From assembly GCA_900544985.1 (NCBI GenBank), contig UQXK01000023.1:1-27537 (forward strand): a stretch of DNA of 27,537 bases, in the 5' to 3' direction. Below, one piece after another: positions 15,226 to 23,096 of this stretch (positions are counted from its first letter, which is position 1; every line of letters begins with the position of its first letter). Source of the stretch: an uncultured Eubacteriales bacterium (lineage in GTDB: Bacteria; Bacillota; Clostridia; Oscillospirales; CAG-272). The notes under the pieces are model-generated. The model was not told where the DNA came from. It did not search any database and saw nothing but the letters and a program-made list of their open reading frames with translations. A program made the translations under genes and the position numbers.

Positions 15226-16668
15226 TTACGGATTTATAACTCTGCCGTCAATGGTGACCGTTGCACCGGTATAATCCATATTTTCTGCTGTTATTACTTC
15301 ATCAACCGTAAGTTCTCTACCGTCAAGTATAAACTTACAATTTTCGTATGTAACAACTGAGTAAGATTCATTTCCGGAATATTGCACACCTAAGAATCCA
15401 TAAATTGCATCACCTGACTTTGTCAGATTAAAAATACAATTTTTGAATACGATATTACTGCCTTGACTTCCGTTATGGAGTTCAAAAATATCATAACCAT
15501 TTTCGTTACCCGACAAATCATAATTCGTACCGGTAAAGGTTACATTATCAAAAACAGCATTTGTTTTTCCGAAAGTAACAAAACCTGCCCAGCCTTTTAA
15601 CTCGCTATCTTTGATATTGACATTTACAGTATCCGTAACGCCCGTTCCAATGCGAATTGCATAAGCTTTTGCTTCAACGGTACTGCCGGATATATTCAAA
15701 CTAATGTTATTAGCGTCATATGCGGAAATACCTTTCGAATTGAATTGTGCTGTTTCACCGACCATATGCACACCGTTAAGAACAAGAGAAACATCCTCAT
15801 TTAGTCCTGTGAGGTTTATGATTCTTGCATTCGTTCCCATTTGTCCGCCGGTAATTGTATTTCCGTTTCCGTTAATAGTTGCATTCGTAACATTTAACGC
15901 ATTGGACAATGAAACCTCGTTAGTCAATAAAATAGTACTGTTACCTTCAAGCGCAGCAATCAGTTCATCAGCGTTAGAAACCTGTACAAAATTAAGCAAT
16001 GCATCCTTATCATAATCATTGCCGAAGCTGTCATTCTCAACAGCGTCCTGTGTTGCAACAAGTTTGATACCAAGATTTATGGAGGGCTGATTCTCACCTG
16101 CGTAGTTTGCCGCATTGTCAACTGTTTCGGGCATATAAACTACGAGAGCAAGCATGTTGGATTTATCTCCGGCAATTAGGTGTCCCTCGGCAGAGGAATA
16201 ACCTGCGGAAATAAGAGCCGTGTTTCCATTTACCGCAGCACGAGCGGCAGCACGGTCAGCAAAAATTGCTTCTGTTTCTACTACGCCGAACTCGATAAAG
16301 TTGGAAAGATCGATATCTTTGTCGTCAGCAGTTTTGCCGATAACTTTGTCTGCTACGTTGATACCGAACTGGTATTTGAGAGCCAAAGTTCCGACATTGC
16401 TGACTCTAAGATATACTACTTCGGTATATCCGGGTTCCCAAAGGGCGTCTTCCTTGAACATATTGGTAGTTTCATCTACCGTTGTCCAAGTAGCTCCGTC
16501 GAGACTGTATTCAAGCTCTACATCGAGGTTTCCCGCGACAATCTTGTTCATACCGCTTTTTACTTCATCGGTAAACCATGCGAAGGTAGAGCCGATTAGC
16601 ATTGCGAAGCACATTACTATTGAAAGTATACTTGCCAGCAACGCATGTTTTGTGCTTTTGTTTTTCAT
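15226..16668 (-). CDS. TasA-like SipW-dependent surface protein 2 (beta-helix ectodomain)
   Basis: The protein is 480 residues. Its first ~45 residues are almost identical to those of genes 1 and 3 and end in GSTFAWFTDEV and NKIVAGNLDVE, the SipW-dependent signal. The TasA/camelysin-like domain runs to about 235 (LWEPGYTEVVYLRVSNVGTLAL and LGIKLVATQ). After VSNADELIAALEGNSTILL comes a different ectodomain with right-handed beta-helix features: NATINGNGNTITG, AIRIGTG, AVFDNVTFTGTNYDL and IVFKNCIFNL. No wall anchor is visible. It sits between two double-hairpin repeats in the operon. Likely a fibre subunit or adhesin processed by SipW. Confidence 0.85.
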   Translation of the reverse strand: MKNKSTKHALLASILSIVMCFAMLIGSTFAWFTDEVKSGMNKIVAGNLDVELEYSLDGATWTTVDETTNMFKEDALWEPGYTEVVYLRVSNVGTLALKYQFGINVADKVIGKTADDKDIDLSNFIEFGVVETEAIFADRAAARAAVNGNTALISAGYSSAEGHLIAGDKSNMLALVVYMPETVDNAANYAGENQPSINLGIKLVATQDAVENDSFGNDYDKDALLNFVQVSNADELIAALEGNSTILLTNEVSLSNALNVTNATINGNGNTITGGQMGTNARIINLTGLNEDVSLVLNGVHMVGETAQFNSKGISAYDANNISLNISGSTVEAKAYAIRIGTGVTDTVNVNIKDSELKGWAGFVTFGKTNAVFDNVTFTGTNYDLSGNENGYDIFELHNGSQGSNIVFKNCIFNLTKSGDAIYGFLGVQYSGNESYSVVTYENCKFILDGRELTVDEVITAENMDYTGATVTIDGRVINP

Positions 16669-16879
16669 TGTCTTACACTCCTGTTATATTGAATTTTGTC
16701 GGCTTTTCGGACTTTGCCGGACACGCTCCGAATAATGCCGCCAAAATCGAAGCGTATCTATTTTCTTTGTTTCTCGGGGTATTCGTCATTTTCACCAAGA
16801 TAGAGCTATTAGCATCCCCCGATTGTACAAATTGCCGTTTATTTATTCAGCATAACATTTCTCCTTTCTTATGTTGAAT
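16669..16879 (-). promoter_or_regulatory. Structured leader, copy B
   Basis: The 12-bp stem is GATACGCTTCGA (16758-16747) with TCGGAGCGTGTC (16731-16720). Relative to copy C, two bases on one side change and pairing is kept through a G-C and a G-U pair. The loop is identical in all three copies. The 5' part holds AAGGAG and a short MLNK reading frame. Confidence 0.7.
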
Positions 16880-16946
16880 CGGCAATCAAAAGGCACACAC
16901 TGTTGTTATGCCCTTTGGTTGCCGCCCTCGCCAAAACGGCGAGGGC
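16880..16946 (-). repeat. Intercistronic double hairpin, copy R4
   Basis: The variable stem is GCCCTCGCC/GGCGAGGGC (16924-16946), followed directly by the conserved stem (16880-16924). The conserved arm has TGTGCC instead of TATGCC, which replaces an A-U pair by a G-U pair. It lies 18 bases after the stop of TasA-like gene 3. No U-run follows, so it is not a standard terminator. Confidence 0.85.
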
Positions 16947-16964
16947 TTTATTGAATTTCAAAAA

Positions 16965-18602
16965 TTATTTATCTGCAAATTCCGGGTTGGCAACTTTTGT
17001 GCCTTCTCCCCAAGAGTTATTGCTGATATCGTATGTTACGCCTTGTGCCAAACTTTGAGCCTTTATAACTTCGCCGTCACCGTCTCCCGATGATGTGGCG
17101 GTGTTATTTTTAATTGTCATTTTAGTATCAGCAGCTACATCTCCAAAACGGATAATACGATCTCCGATACCTGTAAATGTGTTATTTTCAATAACAACAG
17201 CTTTATGGTTTACAGGACCATGAGCTCCGGACTGGATTGCAATGGCATTATGTCCCGTCGTACTGAAATTACAATCGGAAACCGTAACACCGACAATATT
17301 GGAAGTATATATGCCCTGGTAACAATTTTCAAATGAGCAGTTCTTAACAGTGAGATTTCTTACATTTCCGTTGTTGCTTTCGTTATAATAACGAAGTCCC
17401 TGTCCGTCATTTGACGTTATTCCGTTGGTGGTAAAGGAGCAATCCTCAAATGTCACACCGTCGATAAACGTATTCAAATCAGATGTTGCGATATTCACTT
17501 TTGCAGCAAAATCAATTCCCACAAAAGAAACATTGCTGATATTCAGAGTCATATAATAGCAACTGCCGTTCACAGTCTTATCTCTGACAGGGTCATAGAC
17601 GTTGTCTCCGTATACATGACCGGAAGTGATAGTCATTCCGTTAACCGTTACACCTTCCTGACCGACCAAGGTGAGATTTGAAATCGTTCGTGTATAACGC
17701 GGCGTAGAATGCCAACTGCCGGCAGTAAAATGCGCATTAAACTCATCTGCATCGGTAAATGTAAGAGGTGTTTGGCTATGTCCGGTTCCGTCTAAACAAG
17801 TATATACCGTATCTACAAATTTTGAAGGAGCACTGAGGTTAAGAGTTCCGTAATTGCCGGGTGCAAGAATCAATTTTGCATTCGACAAACTGCCATGCTC
17901 GCCATTAAGATATTCCTGAATATTATCGGGAGTAACTTCATAGGAAACTATGTCAGAAGGAAGTTCTGCATTCTCATCATAATTGTTGTCAAAGCTGTCG
18001 TTTTCGGAAGCAGCCTGTGTTGCAACAAGATTTGCGCCTATCTCGACGAACAATTCACTTCCCGCTATATTGTAATCGTTATCTCTGTCGGAGGGTTCCC
18101 AATAAATTACGATTGCATATGTATCATCGCCAGCGCCTGCGGCAAGTACGCCCGTTTGTTCAAAATCCGCAAGCGTTTTGTCAAATGTAAGCGCTTGTGC
18201 AGTAGCTCTGTCTCCGTCGAATGCACCTTCGATTACCGCTACTTTAAGTACATCTTTCAAAGATTTTCCGTCAACCAAGTTAAAATTGCTGTTAAGAGTC
18301 AAACGGTATTTAAGCGCCAATGTTCCCTCATTCTTTACCGTGAAGTTTTCATATACCATTACTCCGGGTTCCCAAAGGATATCATTGCCGAAAAGTTTTG
18401 TTGTCTCATCTACTTTTTCTTCTGTAACATTGCCGTTGCTGTGGTAAAGTTCTACATCGAGGTTACCTGCGACAATCTTGTTCATGCCGCTTTTTACCTC
18501 ATCGGTAAACCATGCGAAGGTAGAGCCGATTAGCATTGCGAAGCACATTACTATTGAAAGTATACTTGCCAGCAACGCATGTTTTGTGCTTTTGTTTTTC
18601 AT
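16965..18602 (-). CDS. TasA-like SipW-dependent surface protein 3 (beta-helix ectodomain)
   Basis: This is the longest of the three paralogues (545 residues). It has the same SipW-type signal (residues 1-45) and a TasA/camelysin-like domain to about 220 (LWEPGVMVYENFTVKNEGTLALKY and IGANLVATQ). The ectodomain differs from both others: KLILAPGNYGTLNL, TISNLTLVG, CSFENCYQGIYTSNIVGV and AVVIENNTFTGI point to a parallel beta-helix of the pectate-lyase type. Catalytic residues of a lyase are not evident, so an adhesive or structural role is more likely. Its N-terminal coding end and leader match gene 2 almost base for base. No C-terminal anchor. Confidence 0.85.
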   Translation of the reverse strand: MKNKSTKHALLASILSIVMCFAMLIGSTFAWFTDEVKSGMNKIVAGNLDVELYHSNGNVTEEKVDETTKLFGNDILWEPGVMVYENFTVKNEGTLALKYRLTLNSNFNLVDGKSLKDVLKVAVIEGAFDGDRATAQALTFDKTLADFEQTGVLAAGAGDDTYAIVIYWEPSDRDNDYNIAGSELFVEIGANLVATQAASENDSFDNNYDENAELPSDIVSYEVTPDNIQEYLNGEHGSLSNAKLILAPGNYGTLNLSAPSKFVDTVYTCLDGTGHSQTPLTFTDADEFNAHFTAGSWHSTPRYTRTISNLTLVGQEGVTVNGMTITSGHVYGDNVYDPVRDKTVNGSCYYMTLNISNVSFVGIDFAAKVNIATSDLNTFIDGVTFEDCSFTTNGITSNDGQGLRYYNESNNGNVRNLTVKNCSFENCYQGIYTSNIVGVTVSDCNFSTTGHNAIAIQSGAHGPVNHKAVVIENNTFTGIGDRIIRFGDVAADTKMTIKNNTATSSGDGDGEVIKAQSLAQGVTYDISNNSWGEGTKVANPEFADK

Positions 18603-18811
18603 TGTCTTACACTCCTGTTATATTGAATTTTGTCGGCTTTTCGGACTTTGCCGGATACACTCCGAATAATGCCGCCAAAATCGAAGCGTATCTATTCTCT
18701 TTCTTTGCCTCTCGGGGTATTGGCTGTTTTTGTCAAGAGAGAGTTGTAACACCCGTTGGCAAATTGCCGTTTATTTATTCAGCATAACATTTCTCCTTTC
18801 TTATGCTAAAT
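18603..18811 (-). promoter_or_regulatory. Structured leader, copy C
   Basis: The 12-bp stem is GATACGCTTCGA (18692-18681) with TCGGAGTGTATC (18665-18654), including two G-U pairs, and the same 15-base loop as copies A and B. An 11-bp hairpin near 18777-18811 displays AGAAAGGAG in its loop. The AGGAG for the gene follows downstream. Confidence 0.7.
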
Positions 18812-18878
18812 CGGCAATCAAAAGGCACACGCGTTTGTTATGCCCTTTGGTTGCCGTTCTCTCGTAATGAGAGAACGG
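18812..18878 (-). repeat. Intercistronic double hairpin, copy R5
   Basis: The variable stem is CCGTTCTCTC/GAGAGAACGG (18854-18878), directly followed by the conserved stem (18812-18856). The bottom CGG is shared by both stems, so their lowest pairs are mutually exclusive. It lies 18 bases after the stop at 18897. Confidence 0.85.
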
Positions 18879-18896
18879 TTTTATGTATCGATATAA

Positions 18897-19442
18897 TCAA
18901 TCAAATACACGGTTCGGGTTGTTCTTCGTTTGAACGGCGTCTGCATTCATGGAAAACGAAAGATACAGATTCTGCGCACTGTTCCCTACATTCTCCGGGA
19001 AATGGAAACAAACGGTCAGATTCTTTTTTTCGTTTACCTTCAATGCTTCGTCCACAACACCTACATTTCGTTTTGTAAGCTCTTTGATAAGCCCGCTGTA
19101 AAGAATTCTGTCTCCATCCATTATGGTAATTTCCAAAACATCGGCAAGTAAACCGTCGATATCTCCGAAGTACAGCTTATAATAAACATCATCTGTACTC
19201 TGATTTTCAATAAAGAAATCTTTTTTTACGGTTATACCGGGTTCGAATAACAATTCATGTTCTTCTATAATCGGTTTGCCGTCATTCAGATTGATTTTCA
19301 CAATACCTGTATGGAACATATTGTTGTCTACCGAGACGGTTGCCCAAACAAGTGCAAAGGTGGTGATGCACAGAGCGACCGACAGAATGATCAAGATTAT
19401 CACGCTTACTGTTAATTTTTTTGAAGTTTCTTTCTCGCTCAT
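18897..19442 (-). CDS. Short camelysin/TasA-like secreted protein
   Basis: The start at 19442 (181 residues) is chosen because TGGAGG lies five bases ahead; upstream in-frame codons have no ribosome-binding site. After a Lys-rich start comes a hydrophobic helix (about 9-33), then ALVWATVSVDNN and TGIVKINLN. This resembles the SipW-type signal (ATxSxxN...G.v.inl), though less canonical than in the three large paralogues. The rest is a single beta domain: LFEPGITVKKDFFIENQSTDDVYYKL, and NLTVCFHFPENVGNSAQNL near the end. The protein lacks any long ectodomain, so it could be a minor or capping subunit of the same surface structure. That is inference from context. Confidence 0.75.
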   Translation of the reverse strand: MSEKETSKKLTVSVIILIILSVALCITTFALVWATVSVDNNMFHTGIVKINLNDGKPIIEEHELLFEPGITVKKDFFIENQSTDDVYYKLYFGDIDGLLADVLEITIMDGDRILYSGLIKELTKRNVGVVDEALKVNEKKNLTVCFHFPENVGNSAQNLYLSFSMNADAVQTKNNPNRVFD

Positions 19443-19560
19443 GTAAGCCTCCAAGTTTCTCCTATTTGTCTTTAATTTATCTTTGTTATTCAGAAGTCTA
19501 TGAATCACGATGGAAGCACAGATACAGACTGTTTTAAATATATCTGCGAACGAATAATTT

Positions 19561-20271
19561 TCATTCTGAAAGCTTGGCTTCTGTTTCTTTGGATTTATTG
19601 TTTTTGCGGCGTAATAAAATCCATACAATCAAAATAACGATTATAACAGCCACAATAATCAACGGAAGTATCCAACACCACGGGCAGATTCCAAAGCACC
19701 ATGGACAGCAACGTCCGCCTTCGTCGTCGATCGTTCCTCCGTGAGACGAGTCTTTTTCGATCCACCAGCGAAAATCAGCAACCAAATCTTTATTCGTATA
19801 CTCATTGCCGACAGAAGTATCCAGATAAGCTGTGATCTCATAATCAAGTTCGCCTTTATCCGCCGAATCCTTACCGAGCGAATAACTTACAGATTCCGGC
19901 ATATCCCGCATCAATCCGTCGTACAAAAGTCCGTCTTCATACGGCAGGCTGACGCGGATCATTAAAACCTCCGCGAGTTTTTCGTATCCCTCTCTGATAT
20001 CCGCACGAAAATGCACCGTCACATCCTCCTTAACGGAAACCTCGATTCGATAATTTTGAGTTTCTCTGTCTCCGGGAAGTAAGTTTGTAACCTGAAATGA
20101 TTTATTTGCCTCGGAACGCAAAGCAATGATATTTCCGGGATTTTTGGTAGTCGTTGTAGAATGCGCCGAACACCCCTTAATCATAATGCAGATCAATGCC
20201 ACAATGCTGATAACGAGCAAGACAGATAAAACAACTATGCCGATTTTGATTTTTTTGTCTTTTTTATTCAT
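19561..20271 (-). CDS. Two-TM protein with Cys/Trp-rich juxtamembrane motif, first gene of surface operon
   Basis: This 236-residue protein has a membrane segment at about 9-31, an outside-facing beta-rich domain (about 45-170), a CCPWCFGICPWCW motif at about 188-200, and a second membrane segment (about 201-220) with a basic tail. The middle resembles the camelysin/TasA-like beta fold in its strand pattern (SFQVTNLLPGDRETQNYRIEVSV), but it has no SipW-type cleavage motif. AAAGGGGG precedes the ATG at 20271. Anchored at both ends, it could be a membrane-bound base or assembly factor. The cysteine cluster could bind metal or form disulfides. I do not recognise a named family. Confidence 0.65.
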   Translation of the reverse strand: MNKKDKKIKIGIVVLSVLLVISIVALICIMIKGCSAHSTTTTKNPGNIIALRSEANKSFQVTNLLPGDRETQNYRIEVSVKEDVTVHFRADIREGYEKLAEVLMIRVSLPYEDGLLYDGLMRDMPESVSYSLGKDSADKGELDYEITAYLDTSVGNEYTNKDLVADFRWWIEKDSSHGGTIDDEGGRCCPWCFGICPWCWILPLIIVAVIIVILIVWILLRRKNNKSKETEAKLSE

Positions 20272-20310
20272 AATGTTACCCCCTTTCCGTAACGTGATTT
20301 TCAGTTTTTT

Positions 20311-20375
20311 ACCCGTTTATCGGATTTTCTCAATTGTGAAGAAAACACGGGTATTCATCTGAATCGCACATTATA
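20311..20375 (-). promoter_or_regulatory. Candidate operon promoter and 5' UTR hairpin
   Basis: A TATAAT reads on the minus strand at 20375-20370, with no convincing -35. The transcript would begin near 20364 and contain an ACCCGT/ACGGGT hairpin (20311-20352) before the first gene of the surface operon. Confidence 0.3.
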
Positions 20376-20543
20376 TACGTAGTGATTTAATTGAAGTTTT
20401 TAAAGAAAATTTTGAAATAAATTGTTTTTTCATAATTTTATAGCTTTTTAATAAATCACCGCCGTCTTCATAAATTTATAACGAAATACATTGAATAATA
20501 GAAACACATTTTCGCCATTTAATATTTTATCACTGTCAAAAAA

Positions 20544-20747
20544 ATGCCAAAAACAAAACGGCTCCCGGACGAATATGGCGATTGGGGGTCAGTCATATTC
20601 ACAGTCACAAATCAATTTATGCAACAGTCCGATAAATCCATTTAAAATCAAAATGTAACTGTTGCCTATAACAAACTTCTGAACACACTCTCTGTCGAGA
20701 GTTGCGTATATGTACAATCCTTATTTTATAAAAAGCCATATGGGTGA
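20544..20747 (+). pseudogene. Possible decayed coding fragment
   Basis: From ATG 20544 the frame encodes a protein-like 33 residues (begins MPKTKRLPDEYGDWGSVIF), stops at 20643, and continues in the same frame with another 33 sense codons to TGA at 20745. The RLP...GS start recalls N-termini of site-specific integrases, but the match is weak and there is no ribosome-binding site. Possibly a mobile-element remnant. Confidence 0.2.
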
Positions 20748-21209
20748 AAGCCGCGTGCATAGCACAAAAAAACGAAGTGGACTTCCTGAAATCGTCTATT
20801 ATTAAAATTTTTTACATTAAATTATATATTTTTATCCAGTTATTATACATTATATCACAATAATTCCATAAATACAAGATAAGAATATTGTGTAAATTGT
20901 ATGTTTTTTTATCACAGTTTAAAAATGCTGCAAAGAAGCCATATTATTAGAAAAAAATAAATAATCATCATAAAAATTTACGGTTCAAAAAATATTAGAA
21001 AATTCATTTTATTTTCATCAAACAGAAATATCACCTTCCGACAGCATTTAAGAAAACGCTAACGATTACGAATTTTTTTCGGTTAATTCGGATCCGATTT
21101 TTCAGATTGATATTTTCGCACTCCGCCAATCGATATAAAGTATTGCATATGATGTCTGCGCAAATGAATCTGTAAATATAAAACTTCCGAACGGTTATGA
21201 TGAAAAAAA
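20748..21209. other. AT-rich gene-free stretch
   Basis: No ORF with a ribosome-binding site, RNA gene or clear repeat was found here. It separates the surface operon from the acetyltransferase gene. Confidence 0.6.
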
Positions 21210-21776
21210 TCACATTTTTTTCTCAAAGACAAAATAATCATAATATTTTGTTCCGTCGCCCCCTATAAGCGCTTCTTGTGATTTTAAAAAGCCCAATGCC
21301 TTTAACGCTTTTATACGCTCCGTTGCAGACGGCACGGCTTTTGTAGCAATTATTTTACAGCCGAACGTTTCAAACGAAGGAATGACTATTAACGATAAAA
21401 TATTCTTTATCTCATTGTATTTTTCATAATCGCTGCGCAAATCAAGCCTGAGAAGTCCGCAATCCGTAAAGAAATCGTCTGCCTCGCGGCAAAACTCCTC
21501 TATTGTCCCGACCGCCCTATTTGTATGCTTATCCACAATCGCCAGACGAACAAACCAGCCGTTTTTATACGCTTGTTTCCAGAAATCCAAGGCTTGTCGC
21601 ATACGTTCTACGGTAGTGTAATGAAAATCATCGCCGTGGCAGTTGTCTCCGTTAAAAAACGGTACCGCATTGACATCGCTATATACTTTCAGCAGGTCGG
21701 ATAAATCATCATCGGTCACCAAACGCAACAGATATTTTTCATTTTGAATCGCAGGACAAACTTCATAAATATTCAT
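21210..21776 (-). CDS. GNAT-family N-acetyltransferase
   Basis: The 188-residue product resembles RimJ/RimL-type GNAT enzymes, which move an acetyl group from acetyl-CoA to an amine. The N-terminal part has YLLRLVTDDDLSDLLKVY, the middle VRLAIVDKHTNRAVGTIEEF (the usual beta4 strand region), and the end the IKALKALGFLKSQ helix typical of the GNAT C-terminus. The Q/R-x-x-G-x-G/A acetyl-CoA loop is poorly conserved, so the substrate and even activity are uncertain. Start 21776 has GGAG six bases upstream; ATG 21779 is only three bases away, and the TTG at 21788 is unlikely. It is monocistronic, with a strong promoter at 21805-21833. Confidence 0.75.
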   Translation of the reverse strand: MNIYEVCPAIQNEKYLLRLVTDDDLSDLLKVYSDVNAVPFFNGDNCHGDDFHYTTVERMRQALDFWKQAYKNGWFVRLAIVDKHTNRAVGTIEEFCREADDFFTDCGLLRLDLRSDYEKYNEIKNILSLIVIPSFETFGCKIIATKAVPSATERIKALKALGFLKSQEALIGGDGTKYYDYFVFEKKM

Positions 21777-21804
21777 CATATTCTCCAATAATTTTGTTTA
21801 TATT

Positions 21805-21833
21805 ATTGTATCATATTGACAAAGCAATGTCAA
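21805..21833 (-). promoter_or_regulatory. Promoter of the acetyltransferase gene with palindrome
   Basis: On the minus strand TTGACA (21833-21828), 17 bases, TACAAT (21810-21805). The -35 is one arm of a TTGACA-N6-TGTCAA palindrome (21816-21833) that could be an operator. Confidence 0.7.
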
Positions 21834-21846
21834 ATATAATATTAAA

Positions 21847-21896
21847 ATAACAGATGTTTTTAATAAGCAAGAAAATTGCCGTCAAACATCTGTTAT
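21847..21896. repeat. 50-base inverted repeat
   Basis: Thirteen-base perfect arms (ATAACAGATGTTT and complement) enclose a nested GCAA-GAAAA-TTGC hairpin. No T-run follows on either strand, so it is not an obvious terminator. Confidence 0.55.
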
Positions 21897-22041
21897 CGCT
21901 TTCACTATGTTGAAATATGGCAAAACATCGGGATTTTTTCAAACAATTTTTCGATAAAAAAGCAATGATGAGCCGTAAAAAATCATCGATTGCAAAAGAA
22001 AAAAATCCAACTCGCAGTTGTGAAACGTGATATCGCCTCTA

Positions 22042-22070
22042 TTGTATCAAACCGAAATTTTCGATATAAT
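22042..22070 (+). promoter_or_regulatory. Promoter of the XRE regulator gene
   Basis: TTGTAT (22042-22047), a 17-base spacer and TATAAT (22065-22070), 39 bases before the start codon. Confidence 0.65.
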
Positions 22071-22108
22071 AAGTTCACACCGATGATGATGAAAGTATGG
22101 AGGTTATT

Positions 22109-22975
22109 ATGGAACTGAAAATCGGAGAAAAGATTGCAAAATACAGAAAGCTGAAAGGCTTTACGCAAGAACAGCTTGGAGAATCAGTAGGTGTTTCGGG
22201 ACAAGCTGTATCCAAATGGGAAAACGGCGGTGTTCCCGACACATATTTATTGCCGACCATTTCCAAGGTTTTAGGTGTATCTATTGACTCCCTGTTTGGG
22301 GTAGAAAAGAAAATATCCGATTACACTCAGAATGAAATCCTTGATGATTTATTTAAGTTTTGCCTTCAAAAAATGCACTGTAAAGATAATAGAATAGATT
22401 TTTTCAAATTTATGTTTGATACTATATGGACTGTACAAAGCGCATATTTCGGAAATGAAAGCCGACCGCTATTAAAAGATGTTGTTGAAAAAAATCGTGG
22501 TAACTCGCAAATAACATCACAAATCATCAACGATGAGGGTACAACATATTTATCGCTTGTAGAAAACTTTCCGTTCTTTTCCGCTGTCTGTGATACTCCG
22601 GAAATATCAAAAAAACTATTGTCCGAAAAGAACTTCTCAGAGTTCTTCTCATTACTCGCCTCAGAAGATGGAATGAAAGCGATTCTTTTCACGCAAAGCG
22701 CGACCGAAACAAGTCAATATACAGCGGACATGATATCTAAGAAAATTGGTATTACACTTGAAAGATTTCTTGAAGTTGAACCGTTGCTTGTTAAATACGG
22801 TCTTTTGAATGAAGACAGCTTAACATTAGATGACAGCATAATCAAGGTGTATCATAAGTGGAGTAACCCCGAAATCCGACCGTTATTGATGATGGCATAT
22901 CAATTTATCAATGCAAGACAATGTTATTACGATTTTACTTGTAACAGAACCAAGCCCTATTTTGAAGGAATATAA
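22109..22975 (+). CDS. XRE-family helix-turn-helix regulator with unknown C-terminal domain
   Basis: The first ~65 residues are an XRE/Cro-type DNA-binding domain: IGEKIAKYRKLKGFTQEQLG, SGQAVSKWENGGVPDTYLLP and SKVLGVSIDSLFG. The remaining ~220 residues are mainly helical, with no motif I recognise. A winged-helix-like stretch near the end (ITLERFLEVEPLLVKYGLL) may add a second DNA or partner contact. ATG 22109 follows GGAGG by five bases and is preferred over the in-frame ATG at 22097, which overlaps that site. It is monocistronic with its own promoter and terminator. The target is unknown. Confidence 0.85.
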   Translation: MELKIGEKIAKYRKLKGFTQEQLGESVGVSGQAVSKWENGGVPDTYLLPTISKVLGVSIDSLFGVEKKISDYTQNEILDDLFKFCLQKMHCKDNRIDFFKFMFDTIWTVQSAYFGNESRPLLKDVVEKNRGNSQITSQIINDEGTTYLSLVENFPFFSAVCDTPEISKKLLSEKNFSEFFSLLASEDGMKAILFTQSATETSQYTADMISKKIGITLERFLEVEPLLVKYGLLNEDSLTLDDSIIKVYHKWSNPEIRPLLMMAYQFINARQCYYDFTCNRTKPYFEGI

Positions 22976-22979
22976 ATTG

Positions 22980-23022
22980 CACCGCCGAGAGTAACCGTTT
23001 GGTCGCTCTCGGCGGTGTTTTT
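22980..23022 (+). terminator. Rho-independent terminator
   Basis: A 12-bp GC-rich stem (CACCGCCGAGAG with complement at 23006-23017), a 14-base loop and TTTTT. Confidence 0.93.
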
Positions 23023-23041
23023 CAATATGGATAATCAAAAT

Positions 23042-23089
23042 AAAAAACAAATCCGAACAGTTCCTTCGTAATAAAACAGTTCGGATTTG
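23042..23089 (-). terminator. Terminator of the tmRNA gene
   Basis: On the minus strand CAAATCCGAAC pairs with GTTCGGATTTG (23089-23079 with 23058-23048), followed by TTTTTT, just past the tmRNA CCA end. Confidence 0.9.
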
Positions 23090-23096
23090 CTTGTTT

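Noticed and set aside
16880..16946. Stem 1 of the repeats as ordinary terminators
   Set aside because: The stem is GC-rich and just after a stop, but it is followed directly by stem 2 and no U-run in any of the five copies.
12340..18878. CRISPR-like regular repeats
   Set aside because: The five repeats are 1.5-3 kb apart, each at a gene junction with whole genes between; no short spacers or cas genes.
21031..21213. 60-codon minus-strand ORF after the acetyltransferase
   Set aside because: It overlaps the end of the acetyltransferase gene, is AT-driven in composition and has no start signal.
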